Below are positions 1 through 5,578 of a DNA stretch of 6,306 bases, in pieces (position 1 is the first letter of the stretch; every line of letters starts with the position of its first letter). Below the pieces are notes generated by a model. It worked only from the letters and a program-made list of their open reading frames with translations, searched no databases and was not told the origin of the DNA. Location of the stretch: positions 1-6,306 of the forward strand of contig JAAZAL010000150.1 in NCBI GenBank assembly GCA_012514355.1, read 5' to 3'. Position numbers and translations under genes: made by a program. Origin of the DNA: Candidatus Dojkabacteria bacterium (GTDB lineage Bacteria; Patescibacteriota; Dojkabacteria; SC72).

Positions 1-219
1 CGTCGGATAACCGCTTTTGCCTTGCCGGTTATGGTCACGGCCGTCTATATGTTCTTGGGGATGGGTTTTGGTTTGTGGCATCCTTACTGGATCGTCTTTT
101 TAGCTATTCCAATCTTTTATTCAATCTTCAGTCCGGTCGATAAGCTCCTTCGCCATCGCCGCATTGAAAAAGGCATCGAAGTCGACATCATCGATAGCGA
201 AGACGAAGACAAAGATTGA
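1..219 (+). CDS. C-terminal part of a small membrane protein (5' end outside window)
   Basis: The reading frame is open from base 1 and stops at TGA (217-219), so this is the last 72 residues of a gene that begins upstream. Two hydrophobic stretches are visible, ALPVMVTAVYMFLGMGF and WIVFLAIPIFYSIF, joined by a short GLWHPY turn. A charged tail follows, first basic (RHRR) and then very acidic (DSEDEDKD). The WHPxWIVFLxIPIxYS pattern recalls the membrane C-terminus of some Firmicutes proteins that carry an N-terminal DNA-binding HTH domain. That is recall of a pattern only, and the N-terminal half needed to decide is missing. The possible TTG start at 22 is not preferred because the frame stays open upstream of it. 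A hairpin terminator lies just downstream, so this gene ends its own transcript. The function is unassigned. Confidence 0.7.
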   Translation, partial: RRITAFALPVMVTAVYMFLGMGFGLWHPYWIVFLAIPIFYSIFSPVDKLLRHRRIEKGIEVDIIDSEDEDKD

Positions 220-246
220 ACCGCCCTTTAAAACTTTGCGAAAGTT

Positions 247-267
247 AAGGCCCGTAAGGGTCTTTTT
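247..267 (+). terminator. Rho-independent terminator after the first gene
   Basis: AAGGCCC pairs with GGGTCTT around a GTAA tetraloop, giving a 7-bp stem with one G-U pair, followed by a run of Ts. A smaller hairpin (ACTTT-GCG-AAAGT, 233-245) sits immediately before it. The position 28 bp after the TGA stop fits termination of the upstream gene and separates it from the FNT gene. Confidence 0.75.
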
Positions 268-298
268 CGTTTTGCTCCCCGCTTTTAAAAATTACCGC

Positions 299-304
299 TA
301 TAAT
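299..304 (+). promoter_or_regulatory. -10 box of the FNT gene promoter, possibly leaderless
   Basis: A perfect TATAAT ends seven bases before the GTG start at 312, so the expected transcription start falls at or next to the start codon. No convincing -35 box is seen at 17 bp spacing. The closest TTG-containing match, TTGCTC at 272-277, is about 21 bp away. No Shine-Dalgarno sequence lies between the box and the start codon, consistent with a leaderless message. This is a sequence match only. Confidence 0.5.
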
Positions 305-311
305 AATTTCC

Positions 312-962
312 GTGCAAACATTTAAGAATGGTTTGAAAGTATATTTATCCGGTATTTATGCCGGTCTTTGCGTGGTCTTAGCGGCCTCCATCTATTTAGT
401 CTTCTATTCTATTAATCTTCGCCCTGTCGGATCCGTTCTCTTTTCGGTCGGCCTCATCATCATCGTCTATTATGGGTTCGCCCTTTACACCGGCAAAATC
501 GGCCATGCTTTTGCCCTTCGGGATCGCCCCAGCGGGCTCACTTTGCTGATGGCCTTTCTTGGCAATGCGACGGCGGTGGTTATAGGCGGATTTATCCTTT
601 CCTTATTGCGCTTTACGGGTTGGAATGCCCTCTTTGATATCGTCGACGGCATCGCCGTAAGCCGGATGATTGGAAGCGGCGAAACATGGTATATGGCTTT
701 GATCTATGGATTTTTCTGCGGAGTACTCGTCTTTCTGGCAATTCACACACATAAAAAAGCGAAGAGTACCTGGGTCAAGTACATCGGCCTCATCTTCTTC
801 ATCTCGGCCTTTGTCATCCTGGGCATGGAACACTGCCTTGCGAATATGTTTTTCTTTTCCCTCGGCAATGCCTGGAACGGCGCCCTGTTACTCAATGTCG
901 TCATCATCATCGCCGGCAATTCCTTGGGCGGGATGTTTGGCTATCTTTTAACTTATGTATAG
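312..962 (+). CDS. Formate/nitrite transporter (FNT) family channel, compact form
   Basis: This 216-residue protein of about six membrane helices matches the FNT family (FocA, NirC, the HSC hydrosulfide channel). These pentameric inner-membrane channels pass small monovalent anions such as formate, nitrite, lactate or hydrosulfide. Visible signatures are LYTGKIG (59-64), the FLGN motif before helix 3 (82-85), GMEHCLANMF (171-180) with the pore histidine H174 equivalent to FocA H209, and GNSLGG (202-207) in the last helix. It is shorter than the usual 260-285 residues. Termini and loops are trimmed but all hallmark motifs remain, so it looks complete rather than truncated. The GTG start is favoured because a stop at 255-257 and the absence of other ATG/GTG/TTG codons limit the upstream frame. 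No SD is present, only a TATAAT just upstream. Substrate cannot be told from sequence; export of fermentative formate is a guess. No terminator is seen before the next gene, 48 bp away. Confidence 0.86.
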   Translation: MQTFKNGLKVYLSGIYAGLCVVLAASIYLVFYSINLRPVGSVLFSVGLIIIVYYGFALYTGKIGHAFALRDRPSGLTLLMAFLGNATAVVIGGFILSLLRFTGWNALFDIVDGIAVSRMIGSGETWYMALIYGFFCGVLVFLAIHTHKKAKSTWVKYIGLIFFISAFVILGMEHCLANMFFFSLGNAWNGALLLNVVIIIAGNSLGGMFGYLLTYV

Positions 963-974
963 GGCTTGGAACAA

Positions 975-1003
975 TTGTCTTTCCCTAAATAATCAAGCAC
1001 AAT
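975..1003 (+). promoter_or_regulatory. Possible promoter of the alpha-glucosidase gene
   Basis: TTGTCT (975-980) and CACAAT (998-1003) are 17 bp apart. The -10-like box ends seven bases before the ATG at 1011, the same geometry as the TATAAT before the FNT gene, and would give a leaderless message. An alternative pair is TTGGAA (966-971) with AATAAT (988-993) at 16 bp spacing, which would leave a leader of about ten bases. Both are weak matches in A/T-rich DNA. Read-through from the FNT gene is equally possible because no terminator intervenes. Confidence 0.25.
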
Positions 1004-1010
1004 AAACAAT

Positions 1011-2720
1011 ATGGATAAACAACACACCGTGATGACTTGGTGGAAGAAAGCGATTGGTTACATCATCTATCCGAGCGCTTTTAAAGACTCCAACGGCGAT
1101 GGAATCGGCGATCTTCAGGGCATCATTTCAAAACTTGACTACCTCAAAGATTTAGGCGTTGATCTCCTCTGGATCTGCCCCTTTTTTAAGTCGCCGATGG
1201 ATGATAACGGCTACGATGTCAGCGATTATCAAAAAGTCGATCCGCGCTTTGGCGACAACGATGATTTTGATTTATTAATCAAAGAAGCGCATGTTCGTGG
1301 CATTCGCATCATCATCGATTTCGTCTTAAACCACACGAGCGATGAACACCCCTGGTTTATCGAAGCCAAGAATAACCCAAACTCACCCAAACGCGAGTAC
1401 TATTTGATGCTCCCGCCTAAATATGTCGATGGTAACATGATGCCCCCCAACAACTGGAAAGGTTTCTTTTCGACTTCGACGTGGTCTTATGATGAACAGT
1501 CAAACCTTTATTACATGCACATCTTTTCTAAAAAGATGCCGGATGTCAACTGGAGCAATCCCGATCTTAGAAACGAATATTATGCCCTCGCCCGCTACTA
1601 CCTTGATAAAGGCGTCGATGGTTTTCGCCTCGATGCCCTCGCTCATCTCGCCCGCGATTTATCATTTAGCGATTCCCGTGTCGCCCTCGACGAAAATGGT
1701 TTGGCTTTTGACATGAACCGCTACTCGAACCGACCCGAGCTCTTTGACTACATGCGCGAATTTAAAGACAGAGTTTTTGCCCATTACGACTGCGTGACGA
1801 TCGGCGAAGTCGGCGGTGGTATTTCCCCGGAGCAATCGCTGAAGCTGTCAGGTTATGAAAATGGTTCGATCAGCATGGTTTTTAACTTTGATACCGCCTG
1901 GGAAAACGGCGCCTATGATAGCGTCACCAAAAAAGATGAGGAGCTGGTGACAAATGTCGTGAAGTTAAAAACAAACTTCGACCGCTGGTATCAGGCTTGC
2001 GACGGCAAGGCCTGGATGCCCCTTTACTGGGATAACCACGACCACCCTCGTGTCCTGTCGCAGTACGGAAGCGTGAAGTACCGCAAAGAATCCGCAAAAA
2101 TGCTGATTACGACTCTGCTATTTATGTATGGCACGCCTTTTATATATTATGGCGACGAAATTGGCATGAGTAATGTCGACTACACCGATATCGATGATTT
2201 TAACGATGTCAGCGCCCGCAATTACCTCGCTGAAAATAAAGATAAATACGATCTTGCTACGCTGCTTCGCTTTTTAAGAAGAACCTCGCGGCTCAACGCC
2301 CGCACTCCGATGCAGTGGAGCAATGAAAAATATGCCGGTTTCTCTACAGTCACGCCCAGTCAAAAAGTTAATGGTAACTACCTCGAAGTGAATGTTGAAG
2401 ACCAGCAAAAAGATGAGGACTCAATTCTTAATTACTATAAAAAAGCCATCGCCCTTCGCAAGCAGGAAGACATCGCCAAATCCGTCATCTTTGGCAAGTT
2501 TTCCTTTGTCGACATAGCTAATAATGATGTCATATGTTATGTCCATGAAGGCAGTCGGCCACTTCTGCTTATCGCCAACTTCCGCGATCATGAAACAAGA
2601 TTTCCCATCAAATTCAAGATAAAAAGGACGCTTTTGCACAATTATGGCGAAGAATTGTTTGAAAAAGGTGTTGTAGCGCTTCGCCCTTTTGAATGCTACT
2701 TGTTTGAAGTTGATTGCTAA
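1011..2720 (+). CDS. Alpha-glucosidase, glycoside hydrolase family 13 (oligo-1,6-glucosidase/maltase type)
   Basis: This 569-residue enzyme is of typical length for GH13 exo-alpha-glucosidases, which release glucose from the non-reducing end of maltose, isomaltose or maltodextrins. No signal peptide is present, so it acts in the cytoplasm on imported sugar. The TIM-barrel motifs are in order: Ca-binding-type loop DSNGDGIGD (26-34), region I DFVLNH (103-108), region V MPDVNW (176-181), region II GFRLDAL with nucleophile D208, region III IGEVGG with acid/base E266, and region IV DNHDHPR with transition-state D344. A C-terminal beta domain follows from about residue 485. The residue after the nucleophile, which helps set 1,4 versus 1,6 linkage preference (Thr or Val in studied enzymes), is Ala209, so specificity stays open. 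Divergent points are YIIYPSAF (18-24 region) for the usual YQIYPRSF, and NHDHPR for the usual NHDQPR. ATG 1011 is the first start after a stop at 990-992; ATG 1032 is possible. No SD is visible. Adjacent ABC genes support a maltodextrin role. Confidence 0.92.
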   Translation: MDKQHTVMTWWKKAIGYIIYPSAFKDSNGDGIGDLQGIISKLDYLKDLGVDLLWICPFFKSPMDDNGYDVSDYQKVDPRFGDNDDFDLLIKEAHVRGIRIIIDFVLNHTSDEHPWFIEAKNNPNSPKREYYLMLPPKYVDGNMMPPNNWKGFFSTSTWSYDEQSNLYYMHIFSKKMPDVNWSNPDLRNEYYALARYYLDKGVDGFRLDALAHLARDLSFSDSRVALDENGLAFDMNRYSNRPELFDYMREFKDRVFAHYDCVTIGEVGGGISPEQSLKLSGYENGSISMVFNFDTAWENGAYDSVTKKDEELVTNVVKLKTNFDRWYQACDGKAWMPLYWDNHDHPRVLSQYGSVKYRKESAKMLITTLLFMYGTPFIYYGDEIGMSNVDYTDIDDFNDVSARNYLAENKDKYDLATLLRFLRRTSRLNARTPMQWSNEKYAGFSTVTPSQKVNGNYLEVNVEDQQKDEDSILNYYKKAIALRKQEDIAKSVIFGKFSFVDIANNDVICYVHEGSRPLLLIANFRDHETRFPIKFKIKRTLLHNYGEELFEKGVVALRPFECYLFEVDC

Positions 2721-2738
2721 AAGCCAGCCAAAGTAAAT

Positions 2739-2767
2739 TTGTGCACTGTGCACTATTCAATTAAAAA
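2739..2767 (+). promoter_or_regulatory. Weak candidate promoter for the ABC ATPase gene
   Basis: TTGTGC (2739-2744) and TAAAAA (2762-2767) are spaced by 17 bp, and the start would leave a leader of about 30 bases containing the SD. Another option is TTCAAT (2756-2761) with TATTTT (2780-2785) at 18 bp. Neither is strong. No terminator lies between the glucosidase stop and this gene, so cotranscription is a fair alternative. Confidence 0.2.
2741..2753. promoter_or_regulatory. 13-bp palindrome GTGCAC-T-GTGCAC, possible operator
   Basis: Two copies of GTGCAC, each itself a palindrome, flank a central T, so the site is both an inverted and a direct repeat. It lies 20 bp after the glucosidase stop codon and overlaps a weak promoter candidate for the ATPase gene. 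It lacks a loop and T-run, so it is not a terminator. The shape suits a dimeric transcription factor, but it matches no operator I can name. Confidence 0.35.
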
Positions 2768-2791
2768 ATCCCATGTTAGTATTTTAATAAC

Positions 2792-2796
2792 GGAGG
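2792..2796 (+). promoter_or_regulatory. Strong Shine-Dalgarno deciding the GTG start at 2805
   Basis: GGAGG lies eight bases before GTG 2805, near-ideal spacing. It is too far from the next in-frame ATG (2823) to serve that codon. This fixes the ATPase start at GTG. Confidence 0.85.
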
Positions 2797-2804
2797 ATTA
2801 ATTT

Positions 2805-4076
2805 GTGAAAGAAGTTGAAAAGATGGTTGTCGAAGCCCCGAGTGATTTAAGTTATGTATCTCTCAGGCACATCGATAAAGTATACGACAACAAAGTTCAA
2901 GCTGTTTTCGATTTTAACTTAGAGATTCATAAGAAAGAGTTCATCGTCTTTGTCGGCCCTTCCGGCTGCGGCAAATCGACGACGCTCAGAATGATTGCCG
3001 GCCTTGAAGATATTACCGCCGGTGAGCTGTGGATTGATGGTCAGTATTCCAATGACCGCGCCCCCAAAGATCGCGATATCGCCATGGTCTTTCAAAGCTA
3101 TGCCCTTTATCCGCACATGTCGGTTTATGACAACATGGCCTTTGGCTTAAAGATTCGCCGTTACCCTCATGCCGAGATTGATCGTCGCGTCCGCGAGGCC
3201 GCCCGCATTCTTGAAATTGAGGAATATCTTGAAAGAAAGCCGAAAGCCCTCTCTGGCGGCCAGCGCCAACGCGTCGCCCTCGGAAGAGCGATTGTCAGAA
3301 ACGCGAAGGTCTTCCTAATGGATGAACCTCTCTCAAATCTCGACGCTAAATTGCGCGTGCAAATGAGAAGCGAAATTATCAAGCTACATGAGGAACTGGG
3401 AGCGACGACGATTTATGTCACTCACGACCAGACTGAAGCGATGACGATGGCGACGAGAATCGTCGTCATGAAAGCCGGTTACATTCAGCAGATTGGCTCA
3501 CCCTTCGAAATCTATAATAATCCGTCGAATCTTTTCGTGGCCGGATTCATTGGTTCTCCAGCTATGAACTTTATCGAGGCTACCTATGAAAAAGGCGTGA
3601 TCACCTTTTTTGACGGCAAGAAGATCAAACTCGATTCCGAAGTCGTGAAGGCTCATGACGATTTTTATCAGAAAGCTTTAGCGGAAGTAAATCTTGAACT
3701 GGAAAAGTTTGAGCAGCGCGAAGCTGTCACCGAGCAAGAAATTAAGGAACGCGGCGCAAAACTCACAGCCCTTAAAGAAACCGCCGCATCATTTAAAGAA
3801 CCTCATAAACTCGTTTTCGGAATCCGTCCCGAAGACGTCTTTGAAGCGACTGCCGAAAACCGCGAAAAGCATCCTGGCGATGTCTATAAGATTAAAGTCG
3901 AAGTCGCCGAACTGCTCGGACACGAATACTATGTTCACACCGATTTTGCCGGCTGCGACCTAGTCGCCAAGATTCCCTCGGTTCGACCAATCAGCATTCA
4001 TGATGAGCTAGACTTCGTCTTTGATATCAAGAAGGCTCACCTCTTCGACATCAAGACAACCAAGCGCATTTATTAA
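2805..4076 (+). CDS. malK: Sugar ABC transporter ATP-binding protein, MalK/MsmX/UgpC family, with coiled-coil insertion
   Basis: This cytoplasmic ATPase subunit of a CUT1-type sugar importer acts as a dimer on two MalF/MalG-type permeases. Visible motifs are Walker [10 protein letters not shown] (51-59), Q-loop Q97, signature LSGGQRQR (149-156), Walker B VFLMDEP (169-175), D-loop SNLD (177-180) and H-loop H207. The family-typical GSPAMNF (251-256 region) and GIRPED (339-344) mark the C-terminal OB/TOBE regulatory domain. The protein has 423 residues, while MalK/MsmX proteins usually have about 365-380. The excess lies at roughly residues 278-333, a highly charged Glu/Lys-rich helical stretch resembling a coiled coil where relatives have a short loop. 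The start is GTG with GGAGG eight bases upstream. A terminator follows directly, so the ATPase is not simply cotranscribed with the binding protein. Such ATPases can serve several importers in Gram-positives. UgpC is the common automatic name; the neighbours favour a malK/msmX role. Confidence 0.94.
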   Translation: MKEVEKMVVEAPSDLSYVSLRHIDKVYDNKVQAVFDFNLEIHKKEFIVFVGPSGCGKSTTLRMIAGLEDITAGELWIDGQYSNDRAPKDRDIAMVFQSYALYPHMSVYDNMAFGLKIRRYPHAEIDRRVREAARILEIEEYLERKPKALSGGQRQRVALGRAIVRNAKVFLMDEPLSNLDAKLRVQMRSEIIKLHEELGATTIYVTHDQTEAMTMATRIVVMKAGYIQQIGSPFEIYNNPSNLFVAGFIGSPAMNFIEATYEKGVITFFDGKKIKLDSEVVKAHDDFYQKALAEVNLELEKFEQREAVTEQEIKERGAKLTALKETAASFKEPHKLVFGIRPEDVFEATAENREKHPGDVYKIKVEVAELLGHEYYVHTDFAGCDLVAKIPSVRPISIHDELDFVFDIKKAHLFDIKTTKRIY

Positions 4077-4099
4077 TCTTGTAAAAATTAATATTTTAC

Positions 4100-4111
4100 T
4101 TAACTAGTTAA
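4100..4111. repeat. 12-bp perfect palindrome TTAACTAGTTAA
   Basis: This perfect inverted repeat begins 24 bp after the ATPase stop and overlaps the first bases of the terminator stem. It is A/T-rich and could be chance, a protein-binding site, or an extra weak hairpin upstream of the terminator. Confidence 0.3.
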
Positions 4112-4138
4112 GAGCCAGATAAAGGCTCTTTTCTTTTT
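4110..4138 (+). terminator. Rho-independent terminator after the ATPase gene
   Basis: AAGAGCC (4110-4116) pairs perfectly with GGCTCTT (4124-4130) around a 7-base A-rich loop, followed by TTCTTTTT. It is the best terminator in the window and cleanly separates the ATPase transcript from the binding-protein unit. Confidence 0.85.
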
Positions 4139-4165
4139 AATTGCTCCTTAAAATTGTGAGCCCAC

Positions 4166-4179
4166 TGTCATCGTTTACT
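4166..4179. promoter_or_regulatory. cre-like / LacI-family operator-like site
   Basis: TGTCATCGTTTACT fits the catabolite-responsive element consensus TGWNANCGNTNWCA at 9 of its 10 constrained positions; only the final A is T. It lies about 35 bp upstream of the -35 box for the binding-protein gene, with its centre roughly 76 bp upstream of the predicted start. CcpA or a MalR-like LacI-family repressor are the natural candidates for a sugar operon. The consensus is loose, so a chance match is possible. Confidence 0.45.
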
Positions 4180-4190
4180 TATGTAACATA
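4180..4190. repeat. 11-bp palindrome TATGT-A-ACATA next to the cre-like site
   Basis: The perfect inverted repeat abuts the cre-like site and precedes the promoter. It could be a second regulator site. At five bases per arm in A/T-rich DNA it may also be chance. Confidence 0.25.
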
Positions 4191-4213
4191 CATTCTTGCA
4201 CCTGTAAAAGATA

Positions 4214-4242
4214 TTGCGTAAAAGCCGTCTCAGAATTATAAT
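4214..4242 (+). promoter_or_regulatory. Promoter of the sugar-binding protein operon
   Basis: TTGCGT (4214-4219) and a perfect TATAAT (4237-4242) are exactly 17 bp apart. The expected start is near A4249, giving a leader of about 76 bases. The -35 keeps only the TTG core, and its overlap with a direct repeat of GTAAAAG (4204-4210 and 4218-4224, 14 bp apart) hints at regulator assistance or repression here. It sits between a strong terminator and a gene with a good SD, as expected for the main promoter of the uptake unit. Confidence 0.7.
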
Positions 4243-4270
4243 CATGGTATGCCGAACACTAATTACTAAA

Positions 4271-4305
4271 TCGTGGCAGATTAAGCACCTGTGCTTTTGT
4301 CACGA
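4271..4305 (+). ncRNA. Structured 5' leader hairpin of the binding-protein mRNA
   Basis: TCGTGGCA (4271-4278) pairs with TGTCACGA (4298-4305), 8 bp with one G-U. Inside it AAGCA (4283-4287) pairs with TGCTT (4292-4296) around a CCTG loop, with an internal loop between the stems. The structure ends a few bases before the SD (4312-4316). It has no T-run and so is not a terminator; mRNA stabilisation or translation control is more likely. It matches no riboswitch class I recognise. Confidence 0.45.
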
Positions 4306-4311
4306 AAAGAA

Positions 4312-4316
4312 AGGAG
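4312..4316 (+). promoter_or_regulatory. Shine-Dalgarno deciding ATG 4325 over TTG 4322
   Basis: AGGAG (within AAAGGAGAG) ends eight bases before ATG 4325 but only five before the in-frame TTG at 4322. Both spacing and codon favour ATG 4325. Confidence 0.8.
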
Positions 4317-4324
4317 AGTAATTG

Positions 4325-5563
4325 ATGTTTAAAAAAAGAAACGGCCTCTTACTAGCTGGACTGGCTCTGCTCGTCGCTCCACTCGCGTCATGCGGTGGCG
4401 GTGAAGCCGAAATCACGCTGAAAGTTTGGGCCCCGACGGAAGACAAGGCGGTCATGGAGCACATCATCGCCGAATTCCAGAAGACGGATGCCGGAAAGAA
4501 CATCGCTTTTGATTTAAAGCATGTTAAAGAAGGCGATGTCAAAACCGAGCTCATCAAGGATGCTGAAGCCGCCGCTGACGTCTTTGCAATCGTTGATGAC
4601 AACCTCACCGAGTTGGTTAAAACCAACAACATTCTCGAAATCCAAGGCGCCTTTAAAACGGCCGCAACAGCTGACAATGCTGCTTGGACAGTTGACGCTG
4701 CCACGCGCAATGGAAAACTATATGGTTTCCCGCAGACGGCCGATAACACCTACTTCCTTTGGTACAACAAACAATATGTAAGCGAAGCACAAGCTGGCAA
4801 ATTAGAAACACTTCTTGCCGCCGCGAGAACCGCCAATCTTAATGTTAACTATAACATCGGCGACTCGTGGTATGGAACGAGCGTGTTCGTTTCTGGTGGT
4901 GTCGGTGAACTAAGCGTCACCCCAGGCGTTGGCGGTGCGGCTGATGTTCAAAATTGCAATTTTGCCGATCCTGATGTCGTCGAAATCGTCGAAGCCGCTT
5001 TTGCCCTCAAAGGTCAGTACAATACCGAATGGGTCGGCAATGATTCACTCGTGGCCGACATGATTGCCGCTACTCCTTTAACTGCCGCCGGTGTCGGTGG
5101 TTCATGGCAATTTGAAGAACTTCAAACCGCCCTTGGTGATAACCTTGGCGCGATGAAACTTCCGACTATCAATGTCGGTGGCACCGATGAACAGCTTGGT
5201 TCCTTCCGTTCCGCCAAGCTCGTCTCGATTAAATCGAACACTGCTCATCCGAACGAAGCCCTTGCTTTTGCTCAGTTCTCAACCAACTTTGAATCGCAAA
5301 AATACCGCTTCGAGCAAAGAGGCGTCGGACCTTCCAACGAAGAAGCCAATGCCCTTGACGCAATCGATGACAGCATCATGCTCGCAGCTATTTCTGATCA
5401 GCTCAATTACGGTGTCAACCAGGCGACCGCCGTCACCGGTGGTTACTGGGCTCCAGTCGCTACTGTTGGCACGATGATCATGGATCAGGACTGGGGCGAA
5501 TACATCACCGCGCAGGCTGCTTTAACCGCTGCTGTCGCTCAGATGAACTCCGCAAGCGCCTAA
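4325..5563 (+). CDS. Extracellular sugar-binding lipoprotein, MalE-like (ABC importer solute-binding protein)
   Basis: This 412-residue lipoprotein captures sugar outside the membrane for a CUT1 ABC importer. A basic start (MFKKRN) is followed by a hydrophobic core and a lipobox LASC with the modified cysteine at C23; a GGG linker follows. The mature part reads as the maltose-binding fold. KVWAPTEDKAVMEHIIAEF (33-51) is the first strand and helix, and ADVFAIVDDNLTELV is the usual MalE-type DVF segment. YGFPQTADNTYFLWYNK (133-149) is the hinge/ligand-lobe hallmark, then GGSWQFEELQTALGDNLGAMKLPTI and LGSFRSAKLVSIK, with GGYWAPV near the end. Several aromatic residues (W35, W183, W261, W375) could stack on sugar rings. 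Together with the GH13 enzyme this suggests maltose or maltodextrin, but other alpha-glucosides are possible. The start is ATG 4325. It has its own promoter and a structured leader, and a hairpin lies between it and the permease. Confidence 0.92.
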   Translation: MFKKRNGLLLAGLALLVAPLASCGGGEAEITLKVWAPTEDKAVMEHIIAEFQKTDAGKNIAFDLKHVKEGDVKTELIKDAEAAADVFAIVDDNLTELVKTNNILEIQGAFKTAATADNAAWTVDAATRNGKLYGFPQTADNTYFLWYNKQYVSEAQAGKLETLLAAARTANLNVNYNIGDSWYGTSVFVSGGVGELSVTPGVGGAADVQNCNFADPDVVEIVEAAFALKGQYNTEWVGNDSLVADMIAATPLTAAGVGGSWQFEELQTALGDNLGAMKLPTINVGGTDEQLGSFRSAKLVSIKSNTAHPNEALAFAQFSTNFESQKYRFEQRGVGPSNEEANALDAIDDSIMLAAISDQLNYGVNQATAVTGGYWAPVATVGTMIMDQDWGEYITAQAALTAAVAQMNSASA

Positions 5564-5578
5564 TCTCATCACAGTTTT

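Noticed and set aside
603..833. Minus-strand ORF of 76 codons inside the FNT gene
   Set aside because: It is antisense to a confidently recognised membrane protein, has no family resemblance, and its composition is what the reverse strand of hydrophobic coding DNA gives.
706..951. Plus-strand 81-codon ORF in another frame of the FNT gene
   Set aside because: Ser-rich low-complexity translation from a shifted frame of the real gene; no SD or motif.
966..987. Terminator between the FNT and glucosidase genes (AGGG...CCCT, ACAATTGT)
   Set aside because: The outer arms are only 4-5 bp with a long loop, and no T-run follows, so it is not a credible terminator.
2421..2753. Minus-strand 110-codon ORF over the 3' end of the glucosidase gene
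   Set aside because: It is a shadow of the conserved GH13 C-terminal region with no recognisable domain. Its start would lie on the GTGCAC palindrome, and I see no clear promoter or SD for it.
3694..3963. Plus-strand 89-codon ORF within the ATPase gene
   Set aside because: Out-of-frame reading of the coiled-coil and TOBE region, rich in Ser, Lys and Pro, with no motif.
4244..4321. 25-codon ORF spanning the binding-protein leader, ending just before ATG 4325
   Set aside because: Its ATG lies upstream of the predicted transcription start, it has no SD, and its 3' end is made of the SD region of the next gene. It is simply the upstream open stretch of the same frame.
4300..4749. Minus-strand 149-codon ORF opposite the binding-protein gene
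   Set aside because: Ser/Ala-rich antisense translation of an Ala-rich gene; no family match, and the + strand gene has a lipobox, SD and promoter.
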